From NCBI GenBank assembly GCA_902782985.1, contig CACZPC010000183.1, positions 1 to 5,914 of the forward strand: a stretch of 5,914 nucleotides of DNA, given 5' to 3'. Within the stretch, counting starts at the first letter, position 1. Each line of letters starts with the position of its first letter. The notes under the pieces were generated by a model. It searched no databases and was not told the DNA's origin. It was given only the letters and a program-made list of their open reading frames with translations. This DNA is from Oscillospiraceae bacterium (GTDB lineage Bacteria; Bacillota; Clostridia; Saccharofermentanales; Saccharofermentanaceae). Positions 5,108-5,914 of this stretch are shown here, in pieces. Position numbers and translations under genes: made by a program.

Positions 5108-5914
5108 TTATTCGACGTCCTGCAAAGCCGCAAATCCGACTTCACCGGTCCTTACCTTAACTATGTTCTGTACGTTGCTTACGAAGATCTTACCGTCACC
5201 GATGTGACCTGTATAAAGAACCTTCTTAGCTGTGTCGATAACGGACTGAACGGGTACTGCGCTTACAACTACGCTGATCTGGATCTTAGGAAGGAGAGAT
5301 GCTTCTACGGGTACGCCACGGTAGAACTCCTGTCTTCCTTTCTGTACGCCGCAGCCCATTACGTGAGTAACTGTCATACCGGTGATACCGATGCCCATGA
5401 GAGCATTCTTAAGGGAATCGAGGCGAGCCTCCTTACATACGATATCGATCTTTGTGAAGATATGTCCTTCTGCATCAGCCTTTACATCGAAAGCGGGAAC
5501 TGTCTTGACTTCGACTGCCTCAGCTTCGGGAACGTCACCTGATACTACTACGGGCTCAGCACCTTCAACGATAGCCTGAGGAGCGAACTTGAATCCTGCA
5601 TAAGCTGTTGTAAGACCGTGCTCGGAGATATCCATACCTTCGATCTCGTCTTCTCTTGAAGCACGAAGACCTACAGTCTTCTTGATGATAACGAATGTAG
5701 CTCCCATAAGGATCGCTGTCCATATGATGATGCAGAATATACCGAGGAACTGTACGCCTACGACCTTCCAAGCTGCAGCCATGTCTGTGCCGTGGATAAG
5801 TGCATATACGGGACCGTCAACGCCTGCGGAAGATGTGTTAGTTGCAAGTACACCTGCGAGGATAGTACCGAGGATACCGTTTGCGCAGTGAACGCCGACG
5901 GCACCGACGGGATC
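5108..5914 (-). CDS. amt: Ammonium transporter fused to a C-terminal PII (GlnB/GlnK-like) domain, partial
   Basis: The last 268 codons of a gene that begins beyond the window edge are visible; the frame is open to base 5914. Visible residues 1-45 carry the conserved Amt segment DPVGAVGVH, whose His corresponds to the second of the two pore histidines, followed by CANGILG. Residues about 49-80 form the final membrane helix, and 81-107 match the cytoplasmic Amt tail (EDEIEGMDISEHG). A flexible Ala/Glu/Val-rich linker of about 40 residues leads to a full PII domain at about 151-268, with GITGMTVTHV, the T-loop QEFYRGVP, the LPKI strand and the nucleotide-binding B-loop GHIGDGKIF. The T-loop keeps the equivalents of Tyr46 and Arg47, but Tyr51, the uridylylation site of proteobacterial PII, is Val. 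The protein should import ammonium and sense ATP/ADP/2-oxoglutarate through its own PII part. The promoter is outside the window; the terminator is at 5043-5074. Confidence 0.93.
   Translation of the reverse strand, partial: DPVGAVGVHCANGILGTILAGVLATNTSSAGVDGPVYALIHGTDMAAAWKVVGVQFLGIFCIIIWTAILMGATFVIIKKTVGLRASREDEIEGMDISEHGLTTAYAGFKFAPQAIVEGAEPVVVSGDVPEAEAVEVKTVPAFDVKADAEGHIFTKIDIVCKEARLDSLKNALMGIGITGMTVTHVMGCGVQKGRQEFYRGVPVEASLLPKIQISVVVSAVPVQSVIDTAKKVLYTGHIGDGKIFVSNVQNIVKVRTGEVGFAALQDVE

Noticed and set aside
5204..5542. A 112-codon open frame on the plus strand
   Set aside because: It is antisense to the PII domain, whose motifs are unmistakable, so this is a shadow frame.
1..5914. CRISPR arrays, tRNA or rRNA genes, insertion sequences, attachment sites
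   Set aside because: No regularly spaced DNA repeats, cloverleaf sequences, transposase-like proteins or terminal inverted repeats were seen.

Overview
The window looks like chromosomal DNA of a Gram-positive anaerobe of the Clostridia, most likely a gut or rumen Lachnospiraceae or close relative. The clues are moderate GC, clean AAGGAG-type ribosome sites, and gene types common there: a flavin reductase/rubredoxin protein of the Hrb type, an ammonium transporter fused to its own PII domain, and a c-di-GMP phosphodiesterase with a LacI-type sensor ending in a Cys-Gly-Cys motif. The family assignment is inference; there is no rRNA or other decisive marker.

Layout. Bases 1-60 may be the tail of a plus-strand gene, ending in a hairpin that can terminate transcription from both sides. 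Bases 119-736 (minus) encode an Hrb-like flavoprotein. A 253-base divergent intergenic region (737-989) follows, with a strong-looking promoter for hrb and a weaker one for the next gene. Bases 990-4358 (plus) encode the main gene of interest: a 1122-residue cytoplasmic protein made of a LacI/periplasmic-binding-protein-like sensor without a DNA-binding domain, a middle GAF-like region, an apparently intact EAL c-di-GMP phosphodiesterase, and about 300 residues of glycine-rich repeats that look like a right-handed beta-helix. An 11-bp perfect hairpin at 4386-4420 separates it from a convergent small membrane-protein gene (4439-4981, minus), which has its own extended -10 promoter. A strong UUCG-loop hairpin (5043-5074) ends the last gene, an Amt-PII fusion (5108 to beyond 5914, minus), whose N-terminal part lies outside the window.

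How they work together. Each gene has its own promoter and/or terminator, so no operon is visible. The shared theme is at most environmental sensing: oxygen or redox stress (Hrb), a small ligand coupled to c-di-GMP breakdown (the EAL protein), and nitrogen status (Amt-PII). The most unusual element is the beta-helix-like tail on the EAL protein. Such Gly-Ile-Gly repeats are usually seen in exported surface proteins, but here they sit on a soluble protein with no signal peptide or membrane segment.
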